Assembly (NCBI GenBank): GCA_963814805.1
Contig: CAWFER010000007.1
Location: 248,001 to 312,000, forward strand
DNA: 64,000 nt
Reading direction: 5' to 3'
Source of the DNA: AP-15 sp963814805
GTDB taxonomy: Bacteria > Pseudomonadota > Alphaproteobacteria > ATCC43930 > CGMCC-115725
Shown: positions 48,911 through 56,291 of the stretch, piece by piece
Layout: each line of letters starts with the position of its first letter
Position numbering within the stretch: position 1 is the first letter of the stretch
Notes under the pieces: generated by a model
What the model saw: only the letters and a program-made list of their open reading frames with translations
What the model was told of the DNA's origin: nothing
Database searches by the model: none
Translations under genes and position numbers: made by a program

Positions 48911-51738
48911 CGACATTCGAGGTCGGGCTCGTCGCAGTCCTTGAGCATGATCGCGCGGACCGCGTCGCGCAGCCGAGCGGCCTCCGCCAGAGTTGAACCT
49001 TGCGGCGCGACGGCCTCGCCGATCGTCACCGTGACCCGGCCGGGCCGCGGGAACCACTGATCGCCGCGCAGGATCGAGCGCGTACCACGCAGCGCCACGG
49101 GGATCACGGCAAGCGCGGTAGACGCGGCGACAGCGAACGCTCCGAGCTTGAACGGCATCAGACCAGGCGCCCGGGTCAGCGTCCCTTCAGGGAAGAACAC
49201 GAGGCGTTTCCCGCTGCGGGCAGCCTCGGCAATGTGAGCAATGTCCTCAATCCCCTGCTCGACATCGGTTCGTTCGACAAACAAGGTTCCAAGCGCCTGC
49301 AGCGCCATGCGCGCGATCGGCTGCCGAACCAGCTCGCGCTTGGCGACGAAACACAATTCGCCGGGTAGCGCAATTGCCAGGGCGAGCCCGTCGATGTAGC
49401 TCGCATGGTTGCTGACAATAATGCAGTTGGCCGGCATCTCGCCATGCCGCTCGATGACGATGCCGGCGCCGGTCAACCAGAACGCGGCCCGCGCGGCGAT
49501 CCGCAGCGCTGTCCAGCGCCATGCCCGGCTCGGAAGCACGATCACCAGCACCCAAGCAAGCGGCGCCAGCAGCGCGATCACCGCCCACCAATAGCAAGCA
49601 TAGAGAAAGGCCGCGGCTCCACGCAGCGCTCGCCGCAGCGCCGGCAGAGCGGTAGTGAGCTCGAGGCCGAGGATCTGCCGCCGCACCGAACGGCGGCGGC
49701 CCAAATCCCGGAACTCATAGAGCTGGCGCGCCGCCGCCCGGCGCAATTTTCCGCTCCCCGTCTTTGGCAGGGTGCGCGGCGCGACCAGCACGATGTCCTC
49801 GGGCGGCGCCTCGAGGATGCCGATTGTCGCCTCGGCAATGCATTGCCGCAACGCCGGGTGCTCGCCAGATGGAGTGGCTGTTTCGGCCACCACAACCACA
49901 CGCTCCGTCCCGGCGCGGGGATCATGACTGCCGAACGCCGCAACCGCGCCTTTTTGCAGCCCGGCGATCTCGCCGACCGCCTCCTCGATCTCGCTCGGGT
50001 AGATGTGGCGACCGGCGCGAATGATGATGTCCTTGGTGCGGCCGGTGATGAACAGATTGCCCCTGGCGATATAGCCGAGGTCGCCGCTCTCAAGCCAATC
50101 GCCGCTGAACAGCTCGCGGGTTTTCGCCGCATCGCGGAAATAGCCGTGCGTTGCCGAGGGGCCGCGAAACTGGAGCCGTCCCTCGCGACGCTCGCCAAGT
50201 TCGCGTCCGGTATCGTCGACGATCCGGATTTCGTGTCCGGGAATCGGTTCGCCGCAGGAGACCAGTTCGGTCGCCGCCGCCTCCGCCGGTACGGGGACGG
50301 CGTTGCCCATTTCGGTCAGCGCGCGCCGTGAGATGCGGTCGATGACCGGAGGCCGCCCCGGCGGCGGCAGGGTCAGTGCGACGGCGCTCTCGGCAAGGCC
50401 ATAGGCCGGCGCCATCGCCTCGGGCCGGAACCCGTAGCGGTCGAACCGATCGATAAAGCGCCGGAGCGTAGCAGGGCTGACTCGCTCCGACCCGTTCGCC
50501 ACCAGCCGCAGCGATGACAGATCGAGCCCCTCGATCGCGCTGTCCCCGATGTTGCGCAGGCAGAGTTCGAAGGCGAAGTTGGGGGCTGCTGAAAGGGTCC
50601 CGCGATGACGGTGGATCGCCCATAGCCAGCGCTCCGGCCGCACCAGGAAACTCTGCGGCGGCATCGCCACAAGCGGCGCCGCATAGTAGAGGCTTCCTAG
50701 CCAGGCGCCGATCAACCCCATGTTATGATAAAATGGCAGCCATGAGACAAAAACGTCGGCGGCCGATGCTCCCATTGCCGTGCCCAAAGCCCGGATATTG
50801 GCAAGGAGATTGGCGTGGCTCATCACCACGCCTTTGGGCGCTCCGGTGCTTCCCGAGGTGTATTGCAGGAGTGCTGTGTCCCCCGGCCGCTCAATCCGCG
50901 GCAGCGCGGTGTCGGCGGGATCAGGCAGGCTGTCGAGGCTGGCCACCGCCCTGAGGCTGTCGACCAGCGAGCGCAACAACCCGGCAGCAGTGCGCATCGC
51001 GGGTGGTGCGATGAGGATCGTGGCTCCGGCGTTGGCGAGGATTGCCGCTTGGCGCCGCAGATGTTCTTCGATCTGGCCCGCCCGCGCCGGCGGATAGATC
51101 GGCACCGGCACCGCCCCGGCATAGAGCGCCCCAAAGAAGGCGGTGACAAAGGATTCGCTCGTCGGCAGCATGATGGCGACCCGGTCGCCGGTGGCGATGT
51201 TTAACTCCCGCAAACCGCGGGCGGCCCGGCGCGCCTGCTCCGCGAGGACGCCATAAGAGATCGTCGATGGCGCGGCGTCATCAGCCCCTTCGAAAATGAT
51301 ATGCGGTCGATCGGGGTGATGCTCAGCGTGCCAATCAAGGGCCGCGCACAGCGTTCCCGCTTCGACCGGGGCCGGCGCCTGGGCCGGCGCCGCCGGCGGG
51401 TGCGCAATGCGCTGCTGCGGGATCGGCGCAACGTGGCGCCTGGCCAAGACCGCGGTCAGGAGGTCGCGCGGGGTTTCGGCTTCGGCAAGCGTATGCTCCG
51501 GCAGAGCGATGCGGAAGGCGCGTTCGAGGCGGCCGACCAGTTCCGCCCGCCCGAGGCTGTCGATGCCGAGGTCGCGATCGAGCCGGCTGTCGAGCGTCGC
51601 TGGGATGCGCCCGTGCGCCGGGTTGAGTTCGCTTGCGACCTCATCGACCACCAGGAGGAGCCTCGCCGGGGCGTCCGGCTTCGATGCCGCCTCACTTTCA
51701 GTGTTGGGCTGAGCCAGGGTTGTGACCGGTTCCGACAT
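48907..51738 (-). CDS. ACP / AMP-dependent acyl ligase / PlsC acyltransferase fusion
   Basis: 943 residues. An acyl-carrier domain (about 25-95) has its phosphopantetheine Ser at 61 in DLGIDSLGRAEL. An AMP-forming fatty-acyl ligase follows (about 130-690; YTSGSTGAPKGVVMSHANLL, ESGDLGYIARGNLFITGRTK). Two hydrophobic helices near 720-745 precede a PlsC acyltransferase (NHASYIDGLALAIA as HX4D, FFPEGTLTRAPG). A plausible route is activation of a fatty acid, loading on its own carrier and transfer to a lysolipid or alcohol, at the membrane. That is inferred from domains. A FixK-like box lies about 110 bases upstream. Confidence 0.85.
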   Translation of the reverse strand: MSEPVTTLAQPNTESEAASKPDAPARLLLVVDEVASELNPAHGRIPATLDSRLDRDLGIDSLGRAELVGRLERAFRIALPEHTLAEAETPRDLLTAVLARRHVAPIPQQRIAHPPAAPAQAPAPVEAGTLCAALDWHAEHHPDRPHIIFEGADDAAPSTISYGVLAEQARRAARGLRELNIATGDRVAIMLPTSESFVTAFFGALYAGAVPVPIYPPARAGQIEEHLRRQAAILANAGATILIAPPAMRTAAGLLRSLVDSLRAVASLDSLPDPADTALPRIERPGDTALLQYTSGSTGAPKGVVMSHANLLANIRALGTAMGASAADVFVSWLPFYHNMGLIGAWLGSLYYAAPLVAMPPQSFLVRPERWLWAIHRHRGTLSAAPNFAFELCLRNIGDSAIEGLDLSSLRLVANGSERVSPATLRRFIDRFDRYGFRPEAMAPAYGLAESAVALTLPPPGRPPVIDRISRRALTEMGNAVPVPAEAAATELVSCGEPIPGHEIRIVDDTGRELGERREGRLQFRGPSATHGYFRDAAKTRELFSGDWLESGDLGYIARGNLFITGRTKDIIIRAGRHIYPSEIEEAVGEIAGLQKGAVAAFGSHDPRAGTERVVVVAETATPSGEHPALRQCIAEATIGILEAPPEDIVLVAPRTLPKTGSGKLRRAAARQLYEFRDLGRRRSVRRQILGLELTTALPALRRALRGAAAFLYACYWWAVIALLAPLAWVLVIVLPSRAWRWTALRIAARAAFWLTGAGIVIERHGEMPANCIIVSNHASYIDGLALAIALPGELCFVAKRELVRQPIARMALQALGTLFVERTDVEQGIEDIAHIAEAARSGKRLVFFPEGTLTRAPGLMPFKLGAFAVAASTALAVIPVALRGTRSILRGDQWFPRPGRVTVTIGEAVAPQGSTLAEAARLRDAVRAIMLKDCDEPDLECR

Positions 51739-51842
51739 CTCTCGGCGCCTCCACCGCTATCGGCCGCGAGATCAGCGGACCCTGCGCCTCGTGGCCGCGG
51801 ACAATGCGCCTGCACCCATACAACGGATCTCAGCGCGCCGAA

Positions 51843-51856
51843 TTGCGCTGGATCAA
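51843..51856. promoter_or_regulatory. degenerate FNR/FixK box in the hpf / ligase divergent promoter
   Basis: TTGCGCTGGATCAA keeps the right arm and three bases of the left. It is 64 bases from the hpf ATG (plus strand) and 111 from the ligase start (minus strand), so it could serve hpf chiefly. Confidence 0.5.
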
Positions 51857-51913
51857 TCCTGACCGGGATCCAGTCGCTTAAACTGCTCGATCCACCGCAG
51901 CAGGAGAAATTCG

Positions 51914-52237
51914 ATGCAATTGCCGCTGCAAATCACCTTCCGCCACATGGACCCGTCGCCCGCGCTCGAGGCACGAATCCGGCAACGCGCCGAAGAGCTC
52001 GACCAGTTCTTTGACCGGATCACCTCCTGCCGCGTCGTCGTCGAATGCGCGCACCCGCGGCGCCAACAAGGCAAGTTGTTCGAGGTCCGCATCGATCTCA
52101 CCGTCCCCGGCGCCGAGATCGTCGTCGGGCGTGAGCCCGGGATCAACCACGCTCATGAAGATGCGCATGTCGCGGTTCGCGACGCCTTTGATGCGGCCCG
52201 TCGCCGGCTCGAAGACCACGCCCGCCGGACTGATTGA
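51914..52237 (+). CDS. hpf: ribosome hibernation factor HPF/RaiA family, short form
   Basis: 107 residues covering the single ribosome-binding domain: LPLQITFRHMDPSPALEARI, CRVVVECAHPRRQQGKLFEV and EDAHVAVRDAFDAARRRLED. Short HPF-type proteins bind the 30S decoding region and keep ribosomes inactive. The C-terminal dimerisation domain of long HPF is absent. The box upstream links hibernation to oxygen limitation. Confidence 0.9.
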   Translation: MQLPLQITFRHMDPSPALEARIRQRAEELDQFFDRITSCRVVVECAHPRRQQGKLFEVRIDLTVPGAEIVVGREPGINHAHEDAHVAVRDAFDAARRRLEDHARRTD

Positions 52238-52247
52238 TCCAGGTCAT
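52234..52247 (+). promoter_or_regulatory. FNR/FixK box of the 61-residue protein gene
   Basis: TTGATCCAGGTCAT has two mismatches in the right arm. Centre 65 bases before the ATG at 52306; it overlaps the end of hpf. Confidence 0.65.
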
Positions 52248-52305
52248 CCCGGCTTGGAGATCCCGGCCCCATCCTATCCTGGATTTATCAAGCGAAGCGG
52301 TCGAA

Positions 52306-52491
52306 ATGCAGGATCCAGACAAGTTGCGCAAACTAGCTTTCTGGCTTCGAGAATTTGCCGAAAAGGCTGGAAACCCGGTGGTCTGGGAAGCCCGGCTGTG
52401 CACGGCCGATGACCTTGAAGCAGAGGCCGACCGGATCGAGCGGGACCTCTCCGTGCGGCTCGTTGACATGGATCAAAGCGACCTTCGGTGA
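52306..52491 (+). CDS. hypothetical small acidic protein
   Basis: 61 residues, charged and helical (DKLRKLAFWLREFAEKAGNP, DDLEAEADRIERDLSVRLVD). No signal or cysteine motif; one Cys. The ribosome site is weak (GCGAAGCGG). A box at the standard distance supports expression. No family recognised. Confidence 0.55.
   Translation: MQDPDKLRKLAFWLREFAEKAGNPVVWEARLCTADDLEAEADRIERDLSVRLVDMDQSDLR
52463..52476 (+). promoter_or_regulatory. FNR/FixK box of the triple-BON gene
   Basis: TTGACATGGATCAA has one mismatch. Centre 67 bases before the ATG at 52537, inside the 3' end of the preceding small gene. Confidence 0.75.
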
Positions 52492-52536
52492 CGCCGATCA
52501 GGGTGCGAGCTTCGCCTGTTCACCAGGAGGTCTATC

Positions 52537-53190
52537 ATGATCAGCGATCATCAATTGCGGCAGGACGTGCTCGACGAGCTCGATTTCGAGCCTAGCGTCA
52601 ATGCCGTTCACATCGGCGTCGGCGCCCATGGCGGCGTCATTACGCTCACCGGGTTTGTGTCGAGCTACGGCGAGAAACTGGCGGCCGAACGGGCCGCGCG
52701 GCGGATTAAGGGCGTCAAGGCGATAGCCGAGGAAATCGAAATTCGTTTGCCTTCGGACAAGAAGGTTGCCGATGACGAGATTGCCGGGCGGGCGGTCGAC
52801 ATTCTCAAATGGCGCGTCGGATTTCCGGCCAACCGGGTCAAGGTCAAGGTTGAGAAGGGGGTCGTCACCCTGACCGGCGATGTCGATTGGCGGTTCGAGA
52901 AGAGCGAAGCCGAGGCTGCCGTCCACAATCTCAGCGGCGTCGCCGGCGTCGCCAACCTGATCCGGGTTAACTCCCCGGTCCCGGTTGCCGAGGTCAAGGA
53001 GAAGATCCAGAAGGCGCTGCACCGCAACGCCGAATTGGATGCGTCGCGGATCACCGTTCAGATTGATGGCGGCAAAGTCGTCCTCGGCGGCAAGGTCCAT
53101 GCGTGGAACGAGCGCGACATCGCCGAACGCGCCGCCTGGTCGGCCCCCGGCGTCACCGAGGTTCAGGACCACATCCAGATTGAACCGTGA
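52537..53190 (+). CDS. protein with three BON domains
   Basis: 217 residues with three BON repeats at about 5-70, 78-145 and 150-216 (for example GVGAHGGVITLTGFVSSYGE, VKVEKGVVTLTGDVDWRFEK, VQIDGGKVVLGGKVHAWNER). No signal peptide, so cytoplasmic, unlike OsmY. BON domains are thought to contact phospholipids or partners; role unknown. CAGGAGG lies 7 bases before the ATG. Confidence 0.9.
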   Translation: MISDHQLRQDVLDELDFEPSVNAVHIGVGAHGGVITLTGFVSSYGEKLAAERAARRIKGVKAIAEEIEIRLPSDKKVADDEIAGRAVDILKWRVGFPANRVKVKVEKGVVTLTGDVDWRFEKSEAEAAVHNLSGVAGVANLIRVNSPVPVAEVKEKIQKALHRNAELDASRITVQIDGGKVVLGGKVHAWNERDIAERAAWSAPGVTEVQDHIQIEP

Positions 53191-53304
53191 GCTGGGCGTC
53201 CCTCGCGCAGGTTTGCGCCGGATTGCTGTTTCATCGGGCGCGTTCACATGGGTCCGCTTTCACCAAAAACGCTCGCTCCTATCCCTTATCAGATGGAGGT
53301 ACTA

Positions 53305-53820
53305 ATGGCTCAGACCCCAGTCGAAGTGAGGAAGACAACCCCGGCGCGCGCGCCGGATGCGTGGCAGTCGTTGCGCGGGGAAATGGACCGGCTGTTCGAC
53401 CGCTTTGCCGGCGGTTTCGGTCTGCCGGCGTTTCGCCGGATGTTCGACATCGAGCCGCCGTGGAGCCCCGAAAGTTCGTTCAGCGTCTCCGCCCCCGCCG
53501 TCGACGTGACCGAAGACGACAAGGCCTACACGATCACGGCCGAGCTGCCGGGGCTGGAGCAAAAGAATATCGACGTCACGGTGTCGGGCGACATGCTGAC
53601 GCTCAAGGGTGAGAAGCGCTACGCGAAGGAGGAGGAAGATAAGAACCGTTATATGTCCGAGCGCGCCTATGGCTCGTTCCAGCGCTCATTCGCGCTGCCC
53701 GACGGCGTCGACCGCGACAAGATCGCCGACCTCTCGAAAGGCGTGCTGACGATCACCCTGCCGAAGACGGCCGAAGCGCAGAAGCCGCAGAAGAAGATCG
53801 AGGTCAAGACCGCGGGCTGA
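53305..53820 (+). CDS. Hsp20/alpha-crystallin small heat-shock protein
   Basis: 171 residues. N-terminal arm (WQSLRGEMDRLFDRFAGGFG) then alpha-crystallin domain from about 70 (AVDVTEDDKAYTITAELPGL) to SKGVLTITLPKTAEAQKP. GGAGG lies 7 bases before the ATG at 53305. Larger class than the two Hsp20 genes at 31 kb. No FixK box of its own is seen; it may read through from the triple-BON gene 114 bases upstream. Confidence 0.93.
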   Translation: MAQTPVEVRKTTPARAPDAWQSLRGEMDRLFDRFAGGFGLPAFRRMFDIEPPWSPESSFSVSAPAVDVTEDDKAYTITAELPGLEQKNIDVTVSGDMLTLKGEKRYAKEEEDKNRYMSERAYGSFQRSFALPDGVDRDKIADLSKGVLTITLPKTAEAQKPQKKIEVKTAG

Positions 53821-53839
53821 CCCGGCGGATTGCGGCCGC

Positions 53840-53862
53840 GGTGGCGGGCCAAGCCCGCCACC
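53840..53862. terminator. hairpin between convergent hsp20 and hyp operon
   Basis: GGTGGCGGGC and its exact complement enclose a 3-base loop (CAA). It lies 20 bases past the hsp20 stop and 25 bases past the hypE stop. No T-run follows, so termination is inferred from position only. Confidence 0.5.
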
Positions 53863-53887
53863 CGTCGGCGGCCAACCGAGCCCTGGG

Positions 53888-54940
53888 TTAGCAGATTCGT
53901 GGCAGCTGCTCGCCGCTCAGCATGTCGATGGCGCGAGCGACGCCGAACAGACCGCGACACGAAACTTGCCCCCTCGGCCCCTCGCGCACCTCGCCGATCA
54001 CCGCTGCATTGGCGGCGACGGCGTGCCGGCGGAGGATCTCGACCGCCCGGTCGGCATCCTGCGGCGCGACAAAGGCGACAAACCGCCCTTCATTCGCGAC
54101 ATGCAGCGGGTCGAGCCCAAGCAGCTCGCAGGCGGCGGCGACCTCCTCGCGCACCGGGATCGATGCCTCGTCGAGCACGATCGCGAGCTCCGCCGTCTCG
54201 GCAATCTCGACCACGGCGCTCGCGAGCCCACCGCGGGTCAGGTCGCGCAGGCAGTGCACCGCAATCCCCGCCTCGATCAGCGCCAGGACTGGCGCTGCCA
54301 GAGGCGCGCAGTCGCTTTCGATCGCGGTTTCGAAGCCGAACCCCTCACGCGCCGCCATCACCGCAATGCCGTGCCGGCCGATGTCGCCGCTGACGATCAC
54401 CGTGTCGCCGGGGCGCACCCCCACAGGTCCGATTGGAGCCGGGGACACAATGCGGCCGAGCCCGGCGGTGTTGACGAACATGCCGTCCGCCTTGCCGCGA
54501 TCGACGACCTTGGTGTCGCCGGTGACGAGCCGGACCCCCGCCATGACCGCGGCCGACCGCATCGAGGCGACGATCTGGCGTAAGAGGTCAAGCGCCAGCC
54601 CCTCCTCGAGAATGAAGCCGACGCTGAGATAGAGAGGCCGGGCGCCGCACATCGCGAGATCGTTGACCGTGCCGTTGACGGCGAGGGCGCCGATGTCGCC
54701 GCCCGCAAAAACCAGCGGCCGGACCACGTAGGAATCAGTCGTGAAGGCGACCGGTCCACCGATTTCGAGCACCGCTCCGTCGTGGCGGCGTTCGAGCTCC
54801 GGGTCGGCGAAGACCGGCCGGATGATCGTGTCGATAAGTCGAGCCATCGCCCGCCCGCCGCCGCCGTGAGCGAGCTGCACGGTTTCGCCATCCCCCGCCG
54901 CGAGCGGGCAGGACAACGCAAAGCCGTCATGGTCCGTCAT
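53888..54940 (-). CDS. hypE: hydrogenase maturation protein HypE
   Basis: 350 residues, ending in PRIC whose terminal Cys accepts carbamoyl from HypF and is dehydrated to thiocyanate for the iron cyanide ligands. Blocks HGGGGRAMARLIDTIIRPVF, DSYVVRPLVFAGGDIG, VTGDTKVVDRG and CLRDLTRGGLA are all HypE. ATG 54940 overlaps the hypD stop (ATGA). Last gene of the operon in the window. Confidence 0.96.
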   Translation of the reverse strand: MTDHDGFALSCPLAAGDGETVQLAHGGGGRAMARLIDTIIRPVFADPELERRHDGAVLEIGGPVAFTTDSYVVRPLVFAGGDIGALAVNGTVNDLAMCGARPLYLSVGFILEEGLALDLLRQIVASMRSAAVMAGVRLVTGDTKVVDRGKADGMFVNTAGLGRIVSPAPIGPVGVRPGDTVIVSGDIGRHGIAVMAAREGFGFETAIESDCAPLAAPVLALIEAGIAVHCLRDLTRGGLASAVVEIAETAELAIVLDEASIPVREEVAAACELLGLDPLHVANEGRFVAFVAPQDADRAVEILRRHAVAANAAVIGEVREGPRGQVSCRGLFGVARAIDMLSGEQLPRIC

Positions 54941-56043
54941 CGCGAGCCCGCCGCCGCGGGACGGACGCGATAGCGGTAATAGGCGGCGCAGGCCCCTTCG
55001 GACGAAACCATCGTGACCCCCAGCGGCCGTTCCGGGCTGCAGCGCGTGGCGAAAGCCGGACATTCAGGCGGCTTCTTTTCGCCGCGCAAGACCAGTCCGC
55101 TGATGCACTCGCCGGCTTGCTCGCCCTCGGCGCGGACGGCGCCGAACCGGCGTTCGGCGTCGAAGTCGCGATACGCCTCGGCCAGCCCGAGCCCGCTTTC
55201 GGCGATATCGCCGATGCCGCGCCAGCGCCGCGGGACGACGCGGAACACCTCGCCGATCAATTCCCGCGCCGCTCGGTTTCCGTCGCGCCGCACCGAGCGA
55301 GTGTACTGGTTCTCGACCTCGGCGCGGCCCGCTTCGAGCTGGCGGACGCAGAGATAGACGCCTTCGAGAATATCAACCGGCTCGAAGCCGGTGACGACGA
55401 CCGGGACCCGATAGCGCGCGGCGATCGGCTCATACTCCTCATAGCCCATCACCGTGCAGACATGGCCGGCGGCGAGGAAGCCTTCGATGCGGTTGCCGGG
55501 TGTGGCGAGGATCGCGCACATCGCCGGCGGAACCAGCACCTGCGACACCAGCAGCGAGAAATTGTGGATGCCGTCGCGCTGAGCCTGGAAGGCGGCCATC
55601 GCATTGGCCGGCGCCGTGGTCTCGAACCCGACCGCGAAAAACACGATGTCGCGGGCCGGCTCAGCGCGGGCGATGGCGAGCGCGTCGAGCGGCGAATAGA
55701 CGATGCGGATGTCGGCGCCGCGCGACTTGGCGGCCAATAGATCGCCGCCTCCTCCCGGAACCCGCAGCATGTCGCCGAACGAGCAAAAAATCACTTCCGG
55801 CCGCAGCGCGATCTCGATCGCCTTGTCGACGTACTCGACCGGGGTCACGCAGACCGGGCAGCCCGGACCGTGCACCAGGCTGACCTCCTTCGGCAAGAGC
55901 GCGTCGAGGCCGAAGCGGAGGATCGCATGGGTCTGCCCGCCGCAAACCTCCATCAAAGTCCAGGGCCGCGTCACCGTGCGGGCGATCGCCGCCGCCAATT
56001 GTCGCGCCGCCGCAGGGTCGCGATATTCGTCGCGGAATTTCAT
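54937..56043 (-). CDS. hypD: hydrogenase maturation protein HypD
   Basis: 368 residues. Conserved MEVCGGQTHAILRFG, HGPGCPVCVTP (ligand-assembly cysteines), CSFGDMLRVPGG, AVGFETTAPANA, VTGFEPVDIL and the C-terminal 4Fe-4S cysteines. It works with HypC to build the Fe(CN)2CO unit. ATG 56043 overlaps the hypC stop. Confidence 0.96.
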   Translation of the reverse strand: MKFRDEYRDPAAARQLAAAIARTVTRPWTLMEVCGGQTHAILRFGLDALLPKEVSLVHGPGCPVCVTPVEYVDKAIEIALRPEVIFCSFGDMLRVPGGGGDLLAAKSRGADIRIVYSPLDALAIARAEPARDIVFFAVGFETTAPANAMAAFQAQRDGIHNFSLLVSQVLVPPAMCAILATPGNRIEGFLAAGHVCTVMGYEEYEPIAARYRVPVVVTGFEPVDILEGVYLCVRQLEAGRAEVENQYTRSVRRDGNRAARELIGEVFRVVPRRWRGIGDIAESGLGLAEAYRDFDAERRFGAVRAEGEQAGECISGLVLRGEKKPPECPAFATRCSPERPLGVTMVSSEGACAAYYRYRVRPAAAGSR

Positions 56044-56291
56044 GAGCCCACCGAGACGCCGGCCATCTCGGCAATCTCGCGCAGATACGCGAAGACACGC
56101 CCGGCCTCGGCCTCGTCGATCACGGCGATGGCGAAGCCGACATGGACCAGCACGTAGTCGCCAATTCCAGCCTCGGGCGCAAAGGCGAAATTGATCTCCT
56201 TGACCACGCCGCCGAAATCGACGCGGCCGATGCGGGTGATCGGGTCGTCGCCCGACAGGCTCAAGACCCGCCCGGGGACCGCCAGGCACAT
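56040..56291 (-). CDS. hypC: hydrogenase maturation chaperone HypC
   Basis: 83 residues beginning MCLAVPGRVLSL, with the essential Cys2, and GRVDFGGVVKEINF, GIGDYVLVHVGFAIAVIDE. HypC carries the Fe(CN)2CO moiety and docks on the large subunit. ATG 56291 has GAGAGAGG upstream and shares its first base with the hypF stop. Confidence 0.95.
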   Translation of the reverse strand: MCLAVPGRVLSLSGDDPITRIGRVDFGGVVKEINFAFAPEAGIGDYVLVHVGFAIAVIDEAEAGRVFAYLREIAEMAGVSVGS

